Source: Bactrocera neohumeralis
Lineage: Eukaryota; Arthropoda; Insecta; Diptera; Tephritidae
DNA: 64,000 nucleotides
Direction of reading: 5' to 3'
Assembly (NCBI RefSeq): GCF_024586455.1
Contig: NW_026089624.1
Location: 9,577,341 to 9,641,340 of the forward strand
The notes beneath the pieces were generated by a model. The model was not told the DNA's origin. It saw only the letters and a list, made by a program, of their open reading frames with translations, and did not search any database. The translations under genes and the position numbers were made by a program. Of the stretch, positions 11,101-23,700 are shown one piece after another (the stretch's first letter is position 1; the number at the start of each line of letters is the position of its first letter).

Positions 11101-11857
11101 CAAAATTACCACAATACAATTCGAAATGAAGCCGTTCGCAATTCACGGCCACTCTCTACACAAGATCAATCTAATATCGCAAGCTCTAACCGCAGGGCTA
11201 AAGAACACACATTCTGATCATATCTAAGTCAGACATGGAGTCGCTGTCCTTAATGAGCCGATCGTAAAAAATGCAACAATTGTCGATAACACAGAAAAGG
11301 CAAATAATGAACAGCTAGTTTAACAAACCGATGTTAAAGAAATTTTAAATAAAACCACAAATATTAATTCTATCAAGGAAACGAAAGCAAATACATATCA
11401 AATATGTTTAAAACCAAGGCCGTTTTTAGCATTTACAGGTGTTCTACGCCCTCGGGTACTATACCAGAAGTACTCCGAAATACATACTTATAATCGCATA
11501 TGTGGCACATACGTATAATACTAGGCAAAGTATTTGCCTAAGAGGCCCAGTATGTTTAAATGAGTTAAGCCTCTCCACTCTATCCAGGAAATCTGGCGCA
11601 CCTATCACAACCCACCACATCATACCAATACACCACACCGGGGACACATTGGATTTCACCACAGCAGATGTCAACTATCAAAAGGATTGGTTCATCGCTG
11701 TTTGTCTTCAGTTAGCACTGCGATCCACTGCGATCCACTGTGATCCCCACGATCTCCACGAACATTCAATTTTTAAAACATTCAACATATGTATATGTAA
11801 TTTAACTTCAAAAAAACATTGTACAAAGTTAAATATTTTAACCATAAATTACATTTA
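11100..11857. other. Unassigned sequence with one unrecognised open frame
   Basis: A 139-residue frame (11439-11858, plus) runs to the edge of the next MITE and shows no domain I recognise. Its tail overlaps a small direct repeat (CGATCCACTG units, about 11717-11745). I see no splice or family evidence that it is a gene. Confidence 0.25.
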
Positions 11858-12448
11858 GGCTGTTCACGGTAGGGTGGTTATCGGGTTATGTGCTTATTAG
11901 ATTAAAAATAACCTCTATGCTCCGTGAGCACCCTATGTTGTATGGTTATTTGCTTATGTTTACACAAACAGCTGTTCATTGTTTACAATTTTAGTTCAAT
12001 GAAATTTGATTTCGGCTTCCGTCCATTTTTTCACCTCCTTTTCTCGCCGGCGCTTTCGTGTTTCTGTAGACACTAAAATTAGAGTATAAATAAATGACAA
12101 ATTGTACTTTGTGATTCTTATTTACTTTTGATAATTATTGATGCTTTTCCTTGCTTTTTATTTCGGTTTTAATTTGCTGATTGTAAACAAAAACCAGCTT
12201 TTAATAGCAGATTTTCCAATAAGAAAATCTAAATGGAAATGCCATTCGCTTAGTTTTATTTATTTTTTGTGCTGCCATTTAGTAAAATTCCAACGACTTT
12301 CTAACACTGGAAATAAGCAAATAACCACATAATCTGTAAACAAGGGCCTAGGTTGGTCAACTTTGGTTATTTTGTCATACCGCATTTTGTTGTTGTTCAC
12401 TTATTCACATAACCACATAACCCGATAATCACCTTATCGTGAACAGCC
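11858..12448. mobile_element. MITE with about 40-bp terminal inverted repeats (591 bp)
   Basis: The left end GGCTGTTCACGGTAGGGTGG is the inverted counterpart of the right end CACCTTATCGTGAACAGCC, and the match continues through ATCGGGTTATGTG for about 40 bp with a few mismatches. Both ends abut TA (11856-11857 and 12449-12450). There is no coding capacity. A TA target would suit a Tc1/mariner-type parent, but ATT could also be read as the duplication. Confidence 0.8.
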
Positions 12449-12584
12449 TAATTGTTATTATAAACTTGTGTGACACGGATATTTTTATTATGTGTGTGAT
12501 GTCTATCTAAACTATCTCAACTTACATATATGTGCATAGTGATTACGAAAGTAAACGTAAAGATATAGTTACAAACTTAATCAC

Positions 12585-13723
12585 TGACTGTTGTGTATCT
12601 CGCAGTTCATTTGGAGAATGAAAAAGGAGTGCATTTCAACCCAGAGAATGCAGTACAGCGCGCAGAAACACCCCCAGCAACCACATTGACGAGTTTTTTC
12701 TCAACTTGTGCCAGTAGTCCGTTTGCGAGAACAATGCTTTATGTTATGGAATATATATGGAATATAGGAATGGTTGCACAAAAAGCAAGGCCAACCAGTA
12801 GATGAACATCCAGGTGTGAACTGAACTAATGCATTAGGACTAATTTGCACAATCCACCCAAAAAAAGGCGATTGCTTCTGCCTTCGGTTGCTATTCATTA
12901 ATGTACGCATTTAAACTTCATTTAAGTCATTGTGAATGGTATGGTATAATTACAATTGCTGGAACATGATAATCACTGGAATCAAATGATGGACGATGCG
13001 ATAGCTACTTCGCATGCCACTGAAAGCCTTCAAATCCGTGCCACTTATGAGAATCCCTACAAAAATGACATTGCCGAAGACATTTTACATCGTATTCGAG
13101 TGGCGACAGGGAATTCAGAATTGCAAATGAACGATGGCATGTAAGTACAATGAAGCATTGGTGTTGATTGAAGATGAAGATGAAGAAGAAGTGGCAAACT
13201 AATGACTGAAATTCATATGCCAGCGCCAAATCGTCAATTCAGAGATGTACTAAATCGTGAATTGGAACGTGAGCGTGCATACGATTGAATAACTTTGGAA
13301 CAGCAAGTACAAAGAAATGTTCCATTATTGAATGAGCAGCAAAAGAGTGCGTATGATGAATATATGAAGGCTGTCAATGATGAAAAAGGTGGACTATATT
13401 GTCTTGATGCGCCCGGAGAAACTGCGAAAACGTTACTGATATTATATAATTGATTTCGGCATCAATAGGATCTCAAAATTGCATTGCGTTGGCTCTCGCA
13501 TTTACTAGAATTGCTGTAACGCTACAATGAAGCACCTGTTTGCAACATTTCAAAGCTATGGCAAAAGTGTCGCAAAATTGTAAACTGAAAATATGGAAGA
13601 ATGCTTAATTCCACGAACTCCTTTGAGTTCCAATGAATAGCAAATATATAATATTCAACACAATATAAATTAAACTTTTCTTTTCAAAATTTCACGCAGG
13701 GCAACGCCTGCGCGGTCAGCTTG
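12585..13723 (+). mobile_element. Helitron 3' part with decayed helicase, copy 1
   Basis: Contains a Helitron RepHel C-terminal region followed by a typical 3' end. The terminal hairpin GCAGGGCAACGCCTGC (13697-13712) lies just before a terminal CTTG, where Helitrons normally have CTRR. The same family is present in opposite orientation at 62874-64000 with CTAG. The 5' part of the element and most of the helicase are missing. Confidence 0.75.
12594..13450 (+). pseudogene. Helitron PIF1-type helicase fragment
   Basis: In-order pieces of the Helitron helicase leader: AVHLENEKGVHFNPENA and TLTSFFSTCASSPFAR (12593-12805), HDNHWNQMMDDAIATS and AEDILHRIRVATGN (12956-13144), then across shifts HMPAPNRQFRDVLNRELERE and VPLLNEQQKSAYDEYMKAV (13205-13380) and a damaged Walker A, DAPGETAKT in place of GGTGKT (near 13410-13440). 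Stops at about 13200, 13287 and 13452 confirm decay. The intact protein would unwind DNA during rolling-circle transposition. Confidence 0.8.
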
Positions 13724-13988
13724 TGTATGTATACAAGTGCTCTATATAACTCATCCACTGACCGATATATTCGGCATAAGGTTTGTTGGAAAAACGAAAA
13801 TCATAATACGTAGTATATAGTTTTGGGTGCAATAAAGAACTCAAGTTTCTTTGCTTGGCTCTTTATTACAGCTGTAGAGTTAGAAATAAAAGAAACAAGC
13901 TTCCTTTCTTAGTTCTATACTTCAACTGAACTAATCTTTTGTTTCAATCTGTGCACATACTTATTTGATATGCGCGAGTTAGAGTCTT
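13724..13988. other. Unassigned AT-rich sequence
   Basis: Contains an AATAAA motif at 13831 followed by TTTATTACA-type sequence. I could not assign it; it may be the end of an LTR. Confidence 0.3.
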
Positions 13989-14620
13989 ATCACACGAAGC
14001 AACTTTTGTTGCGGCAACTCTTAGTTTGGCGGCGAGGGGGCGACGAGGAGAGGAGAATCGCGCCAAGTTTCCCGTGTTCAGCAACTCGCTTTGTGTTCTT
14101 ATTCGTAACAGTTCGCTGCGACGTTTTTCGGCATTCGTGTTCTTTCTTTCGTAGTACATAGTTGCATTTGCGTATATTTTTTTGAAATTATTATTTTGAA
14201 TATATTTAAAAAATTTAATTTCATCTTTTGGTAAGTAATTTGCAAATATGTATACAAATATACATAATATAATATAAATATTTTAAAAAATGGAGTATGA
14301 CGAAAAAATCGAATTAATTAACGATATTGTGAAATGTATGGATGAAGCCATACAAATTGATTCAGACGATATTAAGAAGGGTGATATATCTTTGTTTTAA
14401 TAAATAAAATGTATTTCTTAATTGACAGAGCTGATTAATATATGTATGTGATAGAGTGGCCCAAATACCTATAAGGAAAAAGAAGCGACAATGGGTTAAA
14501 GTAAAGTGAAAGAGAATGAGAAAAAAACTCGAGCAGAGTTGCGCAACACAAGTTGCTCGTGTGAAGGTAATGGGCAACAGCAAAAGAGAATCGCCCGAGA
14601 ATAAGCAACAAAAGTTGCTT
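13989..14620. mobile_element. Candidate non-autonomous DNA transposon with GCAAC-rich inverted ends
   Basis: GAAGCAACTTTTGTTGC at 13997 has an exact inverted partner GCAACAAAAGTTGCTTC near 14604-14620. A second inverted match (CACACGAAGCAACTTTTGTTGC against GCAACACAAGTTGCTCGTGTG near 14540-14561) lies inside it. Many further GCAAC/GTTGC motifs occur in both arms. Between them is a 36-codon frame (14290-14400, MEYDEKIELIND start, acidic). I found no target duplication, so the limits are provisional. Confidence 0.5.
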
Positions 14621-15047
14621 CATGTAATCGTACACTTAAGGAACGTATTCCTTATAATAGTAACAAACATTAAAACAACCTTTTGTTTCAGTAAACAGAA
14701 TGCATCAAAACAACCTTGAGTTGGAACAATTCAAATACATTATCACTACAACAAACAATCCTAAACAAACAAGTATCAAAACAACATTGACTTTGAGTAC
14801 CACAACAACCTTATCTTAAAACAAAGCAAATGTATTTAAGCAACAAATATATGTAAACAAACCTAAACAAATAATATAATCTGTATCTTAACAAACTATC
14901 AACTAATAATAAGTAAACATACCAGTTGGTATAAATAGAAGCATGAACCATGTAATAAATGAGTCTTAAGAGTATAAATAAAGAGTACACATTTCGGTGC
15001 AGCTCAAAATATATTCTTTTGACTGATTTTTACTTTATGTAAAAATT
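14621..15047. other. Probable LTR sequence (U3/R-like)
   Basis: A/C-rich sequence with repeated AAACAACC and AACAAAC blocks, then ATAAATAAAGAG near 14977-14985 (possible poly-A signal), ending in AAAATTAACT directly before a primer-binding site. This is what an LTR 3' end looks like, but I could not find the second LTR. Confidence 0.45.
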
Positions 15048-15048
15048 A

Positions 15049-15066
15049 ACTGGGGGCTCAACCGGG
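15049..15066 (+). promoter_or_regulatory. tRNA primer-binding site of an LTR retroelement
   Basis: TGGGGGCTCAACCGGGAT closely resembles the tRNA-Pro type primer site (TGGGGGCTCGTCCGGGAT), differing at two central bases. It follows an ACT-ending LTR-like sequence. Confidence 0.6.
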
Positions 15067-15845
15067 ATGGCAAATTTATTTGCTATCCAAAAAGCCAGAT
15101 TTTATTCCGAAAGGAATGAATCAAAAGATTCCACAGGAAGTAGGACTTCCAGAACTAAATGCCTGAAAAAAGTGCAGAAACAAATTGCAATGGATATAAG
15201 TAAAAGTCCTGTAACAGCGGACAATACTTCCAGAATGAATCAAAGCAGATCCCGAAAAAACGGACAACGGCGAATTCAGTGAAATTCACAACAGACCCTG
15301 GAACAGCGGATAGCGACAATTCCTGAAAAAGTGGAACAGGGAACAAAAGTATAAGTCCTGAAATAGTGGATAATACTTTCACCAAGATTCGCAATAGACC
15401 CTGAAACAGCGGACAACTTTGAATCCTGGAAAAGATAAAACAAAAATACCACATTCTCACCAAGAGGAGACACCAGCATCACCACATACAAAATTAAAGC
15501 ATGGGTAAGAATAAACCAATATCAACGAAGAAATCTTTTTAATCAATATAACAACGACAACTTCCATCAGTCCCAATGAACGTGGGTCGACTTTGTTAAA
15601 TAAAAAATTCAGCAATTGTTAAAAGACGGAATAACATAGCCGATAATTCCAAAAAAGGCAACGAAAAAGAGGCAAGCCAAAAAGGAAAATAATTGTTGAA
15701 TTTTGGAAAATTAACGCTAATTCAAAACGAATTAAAGAAGAGATCATTTGAAACACGAAAAAATAATTAAGTATATAATATAGAATGGTATTAATTATAA
15801 ACATAAAAAATTAATCAAACATATACGAAAAGTGAAAATTTCCAC
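15067..15845 (+). repeat. Leader of an LTR element with degenerate reiterated motif
   Basis: Downstream of the primer site, a motif like CCTGAAACAGCGGACAAT recurs irregularly at about 15206, 15296, 15325, 15356, 15399 and 15425 with variable spacers. There is no long open frame on the plus strand; the minus-strand frames are shadows. The element is cut by RTE copy B at about 15849. Confidence 0.5.
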
Positions 15846-15848
15846 AAC

Positions 15849-18800
15849 CTTCTTCTTCTTCTTCTTAATTGGCGTAGACACCGCTTACGCGATTACAGCC
15901 GAGTTAACAACAGCGCGCCAGTCGTTTCTCCTTTTCGCTACGTGGCGCCAATTGGATATTCCAAGCGAAGTCAGGTCCTTCTCCACTTGGTCCTTCCAAC
16001 GGAGTGGAGGTGTTCCTCTTCCTCTGCTTCCCCCGGCGGGTACAGCGTCGAATACTTTCAGAGCTGGAGTGTTTTGTCCATTCGGACAACATGACCTAGC
16101 CAGCGTAGCCGCTGTCTTTTAATTCGCTGAACTATGTCGATGTCGTCGTATATCTCGAACAGCTCATCGTTCCATCGAATGCGATATTCGCCGTGGCCAA
16201 TGCGCAAAGGACCATAAATCTTTCGCAGAACGTCGACTCCTCAGTTGTTGACATCAACCAAGCCTCTGTACCATATAGCAGGACGGGAATTATGAGCGAC
16301 TTATAGAGTTTGGCTTTTGTTCGTCGAGAGAGGACTTTACTTTTCAATTGCCTACTCAGTCCGAAGTAGCACCTGTTGGCAAGAGTTATCCTGCGTTGGA
16401 TTTCTAGGCTGACATTGTTGGTGGTGTTAATACTGGTTCCTAAATAGACGAAATTATCTACAACTTCAAAGTTATGACTGTCAACAGTGACGTGAGTGCC
16501 AAGTCGCGAGTGCGACGACTGTTTGTTTGATGACAGGAGATATTTCGTCTTGCCCTCGTTCACTGCCAGACCCATTTTCTGTGCTTCCCTGTTCAGCCTG
16601 GAGAAAGCAGAACTAACGGCGCGGGTGTTGAGGCCGATGATATCAATATCATCGGCAGACGCCAGCAGCTGTACACTCTCACAAAAGATGGTACCTTCTC
16701 TATTAAGTTCTGCAGCTCGAACTATTTTCTCCAGAAGCAGGTTGAAAAAGTCACACGATAGGGAATCGCCTTGTCTGAAACCTCCCGATTCTGACGCAGC
16801 TTTTCGTGTTGCTCAGCGTCAGTTTACACAGCCGTATTAGTTTTGCGGGGATACCATATTCAGACATCGCGGCATAGAGGCAGTTCCTTTTCGTGCTGTC
16901 GAAAGCAGCGTTGAAATCGATGAAGAGGTGGTGTGTGTCGATTCTCCTTTCACGGGTCTTTTCCAAGATTTGGCGCATGGTGAATATCTGGTCGGTTGTT
17001 GATTTTCCAGGTCTAAAGCCACACTGATAAGGTCCAATCAGTTTGTTGACGCTGGGCTTTAATCTTTCACACAATACGCTTGATAGAACCTTATATGCGA
17101 TGTTGAGGAGGCTAATCCCACGGTAGTTGGCGCAGATTGTGGGATCTCCTTTTTTATGGATTGGGCATAGCACACTTAAATTCTAATCGTTGGGCATGCT
17201 TTCGTCCGACCATATTTTACAAAGAAGCTGATGCATGCTCCTTATCAGTTCTTCGCCGCCGTGTTTGAATAGCTCGGCCGGCAATCCATCGGCCCCCGCC
17301 GCATTGTTGTTCTTCAGGCGGGTAATTGCTATTCGAACTTCTTCATGATCGGGCAATGGAACGTCGGCTCCATCGTCGTCGATTGGGGAATCGGGTTCGC
17401 CTTCTCCTGGCGTTGTGCGTTCACTGTCATTTAGCAGGCTGGAGAAGTGTTCCCTCCATAATTTAAGTATGCTCTGGGCATCGGTGACTAGATCACCTTT
17501 GGGGGTTCTACAAGAGTATGCTCCGGTCTTGAAATCTTCTGTAAGCCGCGCATTTTTTCGTAGAATTTTCGAGCATTACCCCTGTCGGCCAGCTTATCAA
17601 GCTCTTCATACTCACGCATTTCGGCCTCTTTCTTTTTCTGTCTGCAAATGCGTCTCGCTTCCCTCTTCAACTCTCGGTATCTATCCCATCCCGCACGTGT
17701 TGTGGTCGATCGTAACTTTGCGAGGTAGGCAGCCTGTTTTCTCTCCGCTGCGGCGCGGCACTCCTCGTCGTACCAGTTGTTCTTTTGCACTTTCCGAAAA
17801 CCAATGGTTTCGGATGCAGCTGTACGTAAGGAGTTTGAAATGTCGTCCCACAGTTCCCTTATACCGAGTTGTTTACGAGTGCTCTCAGAGAGCAGGAGTG
17901 CAAGCCGAGTAGAAAATCGTTCGGCTCTCTGTTGTGGTTGCAGCTTCTCGACGTCGAACCTTCCTTGCGTTTGTTGGCGTGCGTTTTTGCTGCACAGAGG
18001 CGGGTGCGAATCTTAGCTGCAACAAGATAGTGGTCCGAGTCGATGGTAAGATCTCGGAGCGCACGCACATCTAAAACACTGGAGACGAGTCTTCCGTCTA
18101 TCACAACATGATCGATCTGGTTGGTAGTTTTTCGATCCGGAGACAGCCAGGTAGCTTGATGAATTTTTTTATGCTGGTATCTAGTACTACAGATAACCAT
18201 ATTTCGAGCCCCGGCGAAGTCAATCAGCCTCAACCCATTTGGGGATGTTTCGTCGTGGAGGCTGAATTTACCGACCGTAGTGCCAAAGATACCTTCTTTG
18301 CCCACTCTGGCGTTAAAGTCGCCAAGCACGATTTTGACATCGTGGCGGGGGCAGCCTTCACAAGTGCGCTCCAGGCACTCATAGAAGGCATCTTTGGTCA
18401 CATCGTCCTTCTCTTCGGTCGGGGCGTGGGCGCAGATCAGCGATATGTTGAAGAACCTCGCTTTGGCGGATTGTGGCTAGACGTTCATTCACCGCAGTGA
18501 ATGATAGTACTCGGCGACGGAGTCTCTCTCCCACCACGAATCCTACACCAAACTTGCGCTCCTTTATATGGCCACTGTAGTAAATGTCACAAGGACCTAC
18601 TCGTGTCTGTCCTTGTCCCGTCCATCGCATTTCTTGGAAGGCGGTGATGTCAGCCTTTATTTTCGCGAGGACATCAACCAGCTGGGCAGCGGCACCTTCC
18701 CAATTAAAGGTCCGGACATTCCAGGTGCATGCCCTCAAATCGTAGTCCCTATTCCGTTTGCCATGGTCGTCATCAAAAGGGGGGTCTCTCATCTGAGGCT

Positions 18801-19061
18801 GTGTTTTCTTTTTCATTGGTTTTGTTTTTTACGTGGCGGGTCCCAAGCCCAGCGCACAACCCTATGTAGGGAATGTTTCGCCTTCTCACATTAGCTCACC
18901 TTCGAACGGATGTTCTTAGGCTACCCAGAGGATACTTGGTCAAAGACCAGAGGTAGTGAGCTGCTTGAGCCATGTGTAAAAGAATCGTTTCTGGCCACTC
19001 CCAAGATAATGGCGATCAGAGAACTTACCTCTACGTTGCCTCTGACAGCCCCGGATCGACC
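15849..19061 (-). mobile_element. RTE-type non-LTR retrotransposon, copy B (3.2 kb)
   Basis: The most complete of the four RTE copies. Its (GAA)n 3' tail is at 15849-15866, and coding homology runs minus-strand to about 18816, followed by a longer 5' leader (18840 to about 19061) than copy A has. The right limit is placed before the Jockey target duplication at 19062; the exact 5' end and target duplication could not be defined. Confidence 0.8.
15880..18816 (-). pseudogene. RTE endonuclease-reverse transcriptase, copy B (frameshifted)
   Basis: Read on the minus strand from 18816: endonuclease with DLRACTWNVRTFNWEG (18816-18379), GDFNARVGKEGIFG and QIDHVVIDGR, DSDHYLVAAKIRTR (18401-17859); linker with RRICRQKKKEAEMREYEELD (17790-17488); RT NYRGISLLNIAYKVLS, HHLFIDFNAAFDS (17173-16751); catalytic YADD region near 16640-16660 (here changed towards SADDIDIIG); and thumb/C-terminal region YLGTSINTTNNVSLEIQRR, PVLLYGTEAW (16575-16132). 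The ORF is interrupted near 17860, 17190 and 16780. Endonuclease signature residues (GDFN, SDH) are intact while the RT YADD box is damaged. Confidence 0.85.
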
Positions 19062-19074
19062 ATATGTCCTAAAG
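19062..19074. repeat. Target-site duplication, left copy (Jockey element)
   Basis: ATATGTCCTAAAG matches 28259-28271 exactly, on the two sides of the Jockey element and its nested insertions. Confidence 0.8.
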
Positions 19075-19466
19075 CTGGCTGGAGCTGGCAGCTCTGCTTG
19101 TTAAAAGAGTGAGTAATTGTGCGTGCTAAAAAAATTAAATAATTTTGGTGGAAAAAGGCAGAAAACTAACAAAATCTGCTCATTAATCCGGAAAATCCAA
19201 AGCGCGGTACCCAGGTGTATTGGAGTGCAGAACCAGCGACCTACAACCACTGACTAGTTGGTGTTGGAAGGTTTGTAATTTCGCCAATATCACTTTTTAT
19301 TGGGCACAGAGGAGAAAACATCAATTGTTTGGAGACTTTTTTGGCGCCTCAAAAAATTACCTATATTACCTTAGCCTAAAAGTATACTAAAAATTTAGAT
19401 CAATAATTATTCACAAGGTAACTGAGTTATAGGGTTGCCAATTATTGTTTATTTTATATTTATATC

Positions 19467-20696
19467 TTTAATTGTTATATGAATATAATTATAAGCAAAC
19501 TTTAAAATCAATTGTGCCAATTATCAAGACACCACCTCCAGGAGGTGGCAAACTAAATAAAACTGCCAAAACAGACGTCACAATCGAAGAACTAACAAAA
19601 AAGCTAGAGGAAATGGAAGAAATTTTTAAAAAACTTTCACTGAAAGTAAATACTTTAAAACCGAAAATATAAAGCTAAAGTCCCCTGATGTAAAGAAAAT
19701 TTAGAATTTGGAAAATAAGGTTGAATTCTCAACGGATGAGGAAGAACTAGCTAGAGAAACGGAATGGATTCTAAAAAAAAGACCAGCTAAAAAACGAAAT
19801 GCGGAGTGTTCTCCTGATCTTCAGGAAAAAGCAGATAACACCATATCAAAACCGTTTAACCCAAAAAATAGTTAGCGGCCTCCACCAATTATGGTGTCTG
19901 GAGATGCCACAGGCAGTAATTATCAACAACTATGTGCTGTTGCAAAATCAGAAGCAAAAAACAATTTCACCATTAAGCTTTTAAATAATGGAATATATGA
20001 AGTAAATACTTTCTCCGTAGAGGACTACAGAAGCATATCGAAAGCACTTTCGTGTAGAAATATGTCTTGGTTTAGTTTTGAGAATAAGCAAATGCGCCCA
20101 ATTAGAGTTACTGTAAAAAATTTGCACAACTCTTATGATCCGAAATCGATTATTAATGACTTAAAAGAGCAAGGATTAAATGCACTGAGTGCTGTCAATC
20201 GTCTTCGATGAAAACTAAAACTCCCCTCGACATGTTTTTGGTAACATTCGATCCCATGGAGAATAAAAAAAAGATTTACAAAACCAAAACTATATTGAAC
20301 TCAATTGTTTCTATTGAACCGGTAAAACTCCCTAAGATGATACCACAATGCAAGCATTGCCAGCCATTTGGCCACACACAAAACTATTGTGGCAAACAAC
20401 CAAGATGCGTTAAGTGCGCTGGTAAGCATAAAACATCTGAATGTTCGAAACCAGAGAAACAGCAGCCTAAATGCTGCAACTGTGGCGAAGAACATCCAGC
20501 CAACTATCGAGGGTGCCTTGTTGCCAAAAAATTACAGAAAATACGAGCTAACACAATTGGCCACAAAAAAGGGGATGGTCTAACCCAAAAAGTAGAAAGT
20601 TCTGTAGACTTTAGAACAAAAAACAATGAACTTCAACAACATATACATAATATGTCATCTATCAGCATTTTATCACAGATCTTAGAAACTCAATAA
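19467..20696 (+). pseudogene. Jockey ORF1 (Gag with zinc knuckles), frameshifted
   Basis: Three frames together form a Jockey-type Gag: a lysine-rich coiled-coil start (19472-19672, EELTKKLEEMEEIFKKLSLK), an RRM-like middle (19891-20211, VKNLHNSYDPKSIINDLKEQ) and a C-terminus with CCHC knuckles (20208-20696, QCKHCQPFGHTQNYC, RCVKCAGKHKTSEC, KCCNCGEEHPANYRGC). Gag coats the element RNA. Breaks occur near 19670 and at 20209 (TGA). Similar Gag pieces occur on the minus strand at 47790-48230, so the family has at least two copies in this window. Confidence 0.85.
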
Positions 20697-20767
20697 ACAA
20701 GACGAATTCAACACTTCCTTACAAACCCGCTTATGCAAGCTTGAAAAATATCTGTTTAATACCAAAG

Positions 20768-23700
20768 ATGACTAAATCTTTAAAAATTCTTCTATAGAAC
20801 TCAAATGGGTTAATCAAACATAAGAAAGAAATCGAAATTGTACTAATCTCGGAAAATGTTGACGTATGTATGATATCGGAGACACTTTTACGTCACAAAC
20901 CTTTCAACTGATAAGTTTCAAGCTACAACAGTGACTATTTACGGAGTTAAAAGTCGACTCTCACTTACCTCCGTGTGCAGTCCCCCAAGGCATCTAATCC
21001 AATTTGAAGAAAACCAACACTTAATAAACAGACAGAGGTATAGATTCATAATGGGTGGAGATTTCAACGCAAAGAACACGCACTGGGGTTCAAGGCTTAC
21101 GACTACAAAGGGGAGAGAACTCTATAAAGCACTGCAGTCAACCGGAAGTTACGCATTCTCGACGAACTTACCATCATATTGGAAAACAGATAATCAAAAG
21201 ATTCCAGACCTGATAGATTTTTTCATTGTCGGCAAAATATCCGGGAACTATTTGTCGATCAATCAGGGTTATGACCTTAATTCGGATCATTCCCCAATCT
21301 ATTTAAGCTATAGTGAAACCGTCATCTTTAAAGACAAAGCAGCGGCCTTGTATAATAAACGAACAGATTGGGACTACTTTAGAACCATCATGGTAACATA
21401 AGTAAATATGACTCTATATTAAAAAACGGCCAGTGAGAATCTGAAATTTTACACTTCACAACAAGTATGCAATACGCAGCTTGGAAAAGTACACCGGAAT
21501 TAAAGAAAATTGCTGTAAACTCTCAATATCCTAATGATATCAGAGAAATAACTAAATTAAAGAGAAAGCTACGACGTAAGTGGCATCAAACTCGTTGCCC
21601 AGCTGATAAATCTATTTTAAATAAAGTCTCTAAAGATCTTAATCGGAAAATTAAGAGATTTAAAAATGATGGTTTCGCAAAATATCTTCGGTCCCTAAGC
21701 AATGGAAGAAATTCTGACTACTCTCTTTGGAAAAGCTGCAAAAGACTACAAACACCAGATACTCAAGTATGTCCCATTAAAAAAAGTGCTGATAGCTGGG
21801 CCAGAGACCATTCAAAAAAAGCAGAAGTATTTTCGGATTACTTAGCCAAAATACTCTCCCCATATGAAAAACACGTAGATTATCCTACTGCTTCCAATCA
21901 AGAAAGCGAAGAAATCTCAAGTTGCACAAGCAGTGAGCTAAGTGAGGAAATCAAAAATCTGAAAAACAAAAAATCCCCCGGTTACGACCTGATTACTGAC
22001 GAGGTCCTGAAACAGCTTCCTCAAAAAAGTATAGTAAAAATTACCAATATTATTAACGCGGCTTTTCATCTTAAATACGCGCCAACTTATTGGAAAATTG
22101 CTGAAATTATCATGATTCCAAAGCCAGGAAAACCAGGATATGATGTATCTTCTTACAGACCCATATCACTTCTACCGATAATATCGAAGCTTTTTGAGAA
22201 AATTCTCATAAAACGTATCAATAAAATCATTGAGCGAAAAACCATAATTCCAGCGCATCAGTTTGGGTTTCGAGCCAACCATTCTACGATTGATCAAATC
22301 CACAGGATTACACACATTATTGAAAAAGCCTTTGAGGAAAAAAAATTCAGTTCTGCCGTGTTTTTGGATGTTGCAAAAGCGTTCGATAAAGTTTGTCACA
22401 AAGGACTGCTTTCGAAACTGAAACTGATTTTACCGAAACAGCATTATGACATCACAAAATCGTACTTATCAGATCGCTATTTTCGCGTTAAACAAGGAGA
22501 CAAATATTCTATTCTTAGGGAAGTAAAAGCAGGAGTTCCACAAGGTAGAGTGTTGGGCCCTCTTCTTTATATTCTATTCACGCACGACCTGCCAGTAGAC
22601 TGCAATTATACAACAGCCACATTTGCAGATGATACCGCGTTGCTTGCTGTTGGTAGAAGTGAACACGAGACCACTACAAATCTCCAAAAAGCTGTAAATA
22701 AGTCGTACAATGGGCAAAGAAATGGCAGATAAAACTGAATGAAGCTAAGTCTGTACACATTGTTTTCACATACAACAAGATACAGCACTTACCAATTTTC
22801 ATAGACGGTGTACGAATACCGTACTTTAATTCTGCTAAATACTTAGGAATGACGCTTGACACTAAGCTACGGTGGAAAGTTCACGTAAAAAACAAACGTA
22901 AGGAGCTGGACATGCGACTCAAAAATTATAACTGGTTAATCGGTAACAAATCAGTGTTATCCATCGAAAATAAGTTACTTATCGATAAGCAAATACTCCG
23001 ACCGATATGGAGCTATGGTGCACAGTTCTGGGTATGTACTAACGCAAACAATAAGAAAGTCATCCAACAATTTCAAAACAAAGTACTAAGACTAATTGCC
23101 AAAGCGCCTTGGTATTGTAGATGTGCTGATATAGAGCGTGATCTTGGCGTAAACTCGGTTAACGCAGAAATATTAAAAATTGCAACAGCCCATAGTGTAA
23201 GATTGCTACAGCATTAGGGGTATTCTCTTGCTTTTGCAAGATTGCAGATTGCAAAAATACTATACCGAAACATACAAGAGCACGAGAGCACCCATTGCAG
23301 AATCTAGTGATATATGAACGGCTGATTCGGTCAATGTATTGTGAATGACTGTTATGCATGGCTACTGTGAATTGACGCAGCTTCTGTATAAATTTTTAAC
23401 AAAAAAAAACTGTAACAAATCTTTATAATTTAAATAGAAATTAAAAAATCTATTTAAAACTTACCTTCCTCAAAAATTTAACGACGTAATATGTCTTTAT
23501 GTAAAATGACAGCAAAAACAGGGTTGCAATTATATTTTTGCGTGACATTGCACGCAAATATACATGGGTTTTGGTCTGACATATTTTAGAGCCATTGCAA
23601 ATAATTTTCTGCGTGTGTTTGTTATTGTCCCGGTGCACCAAGAGGAAATACATATATGCAATTCTTGCACCGTGCTAGGGTTTTGCAAGAGCAAGAGAAT

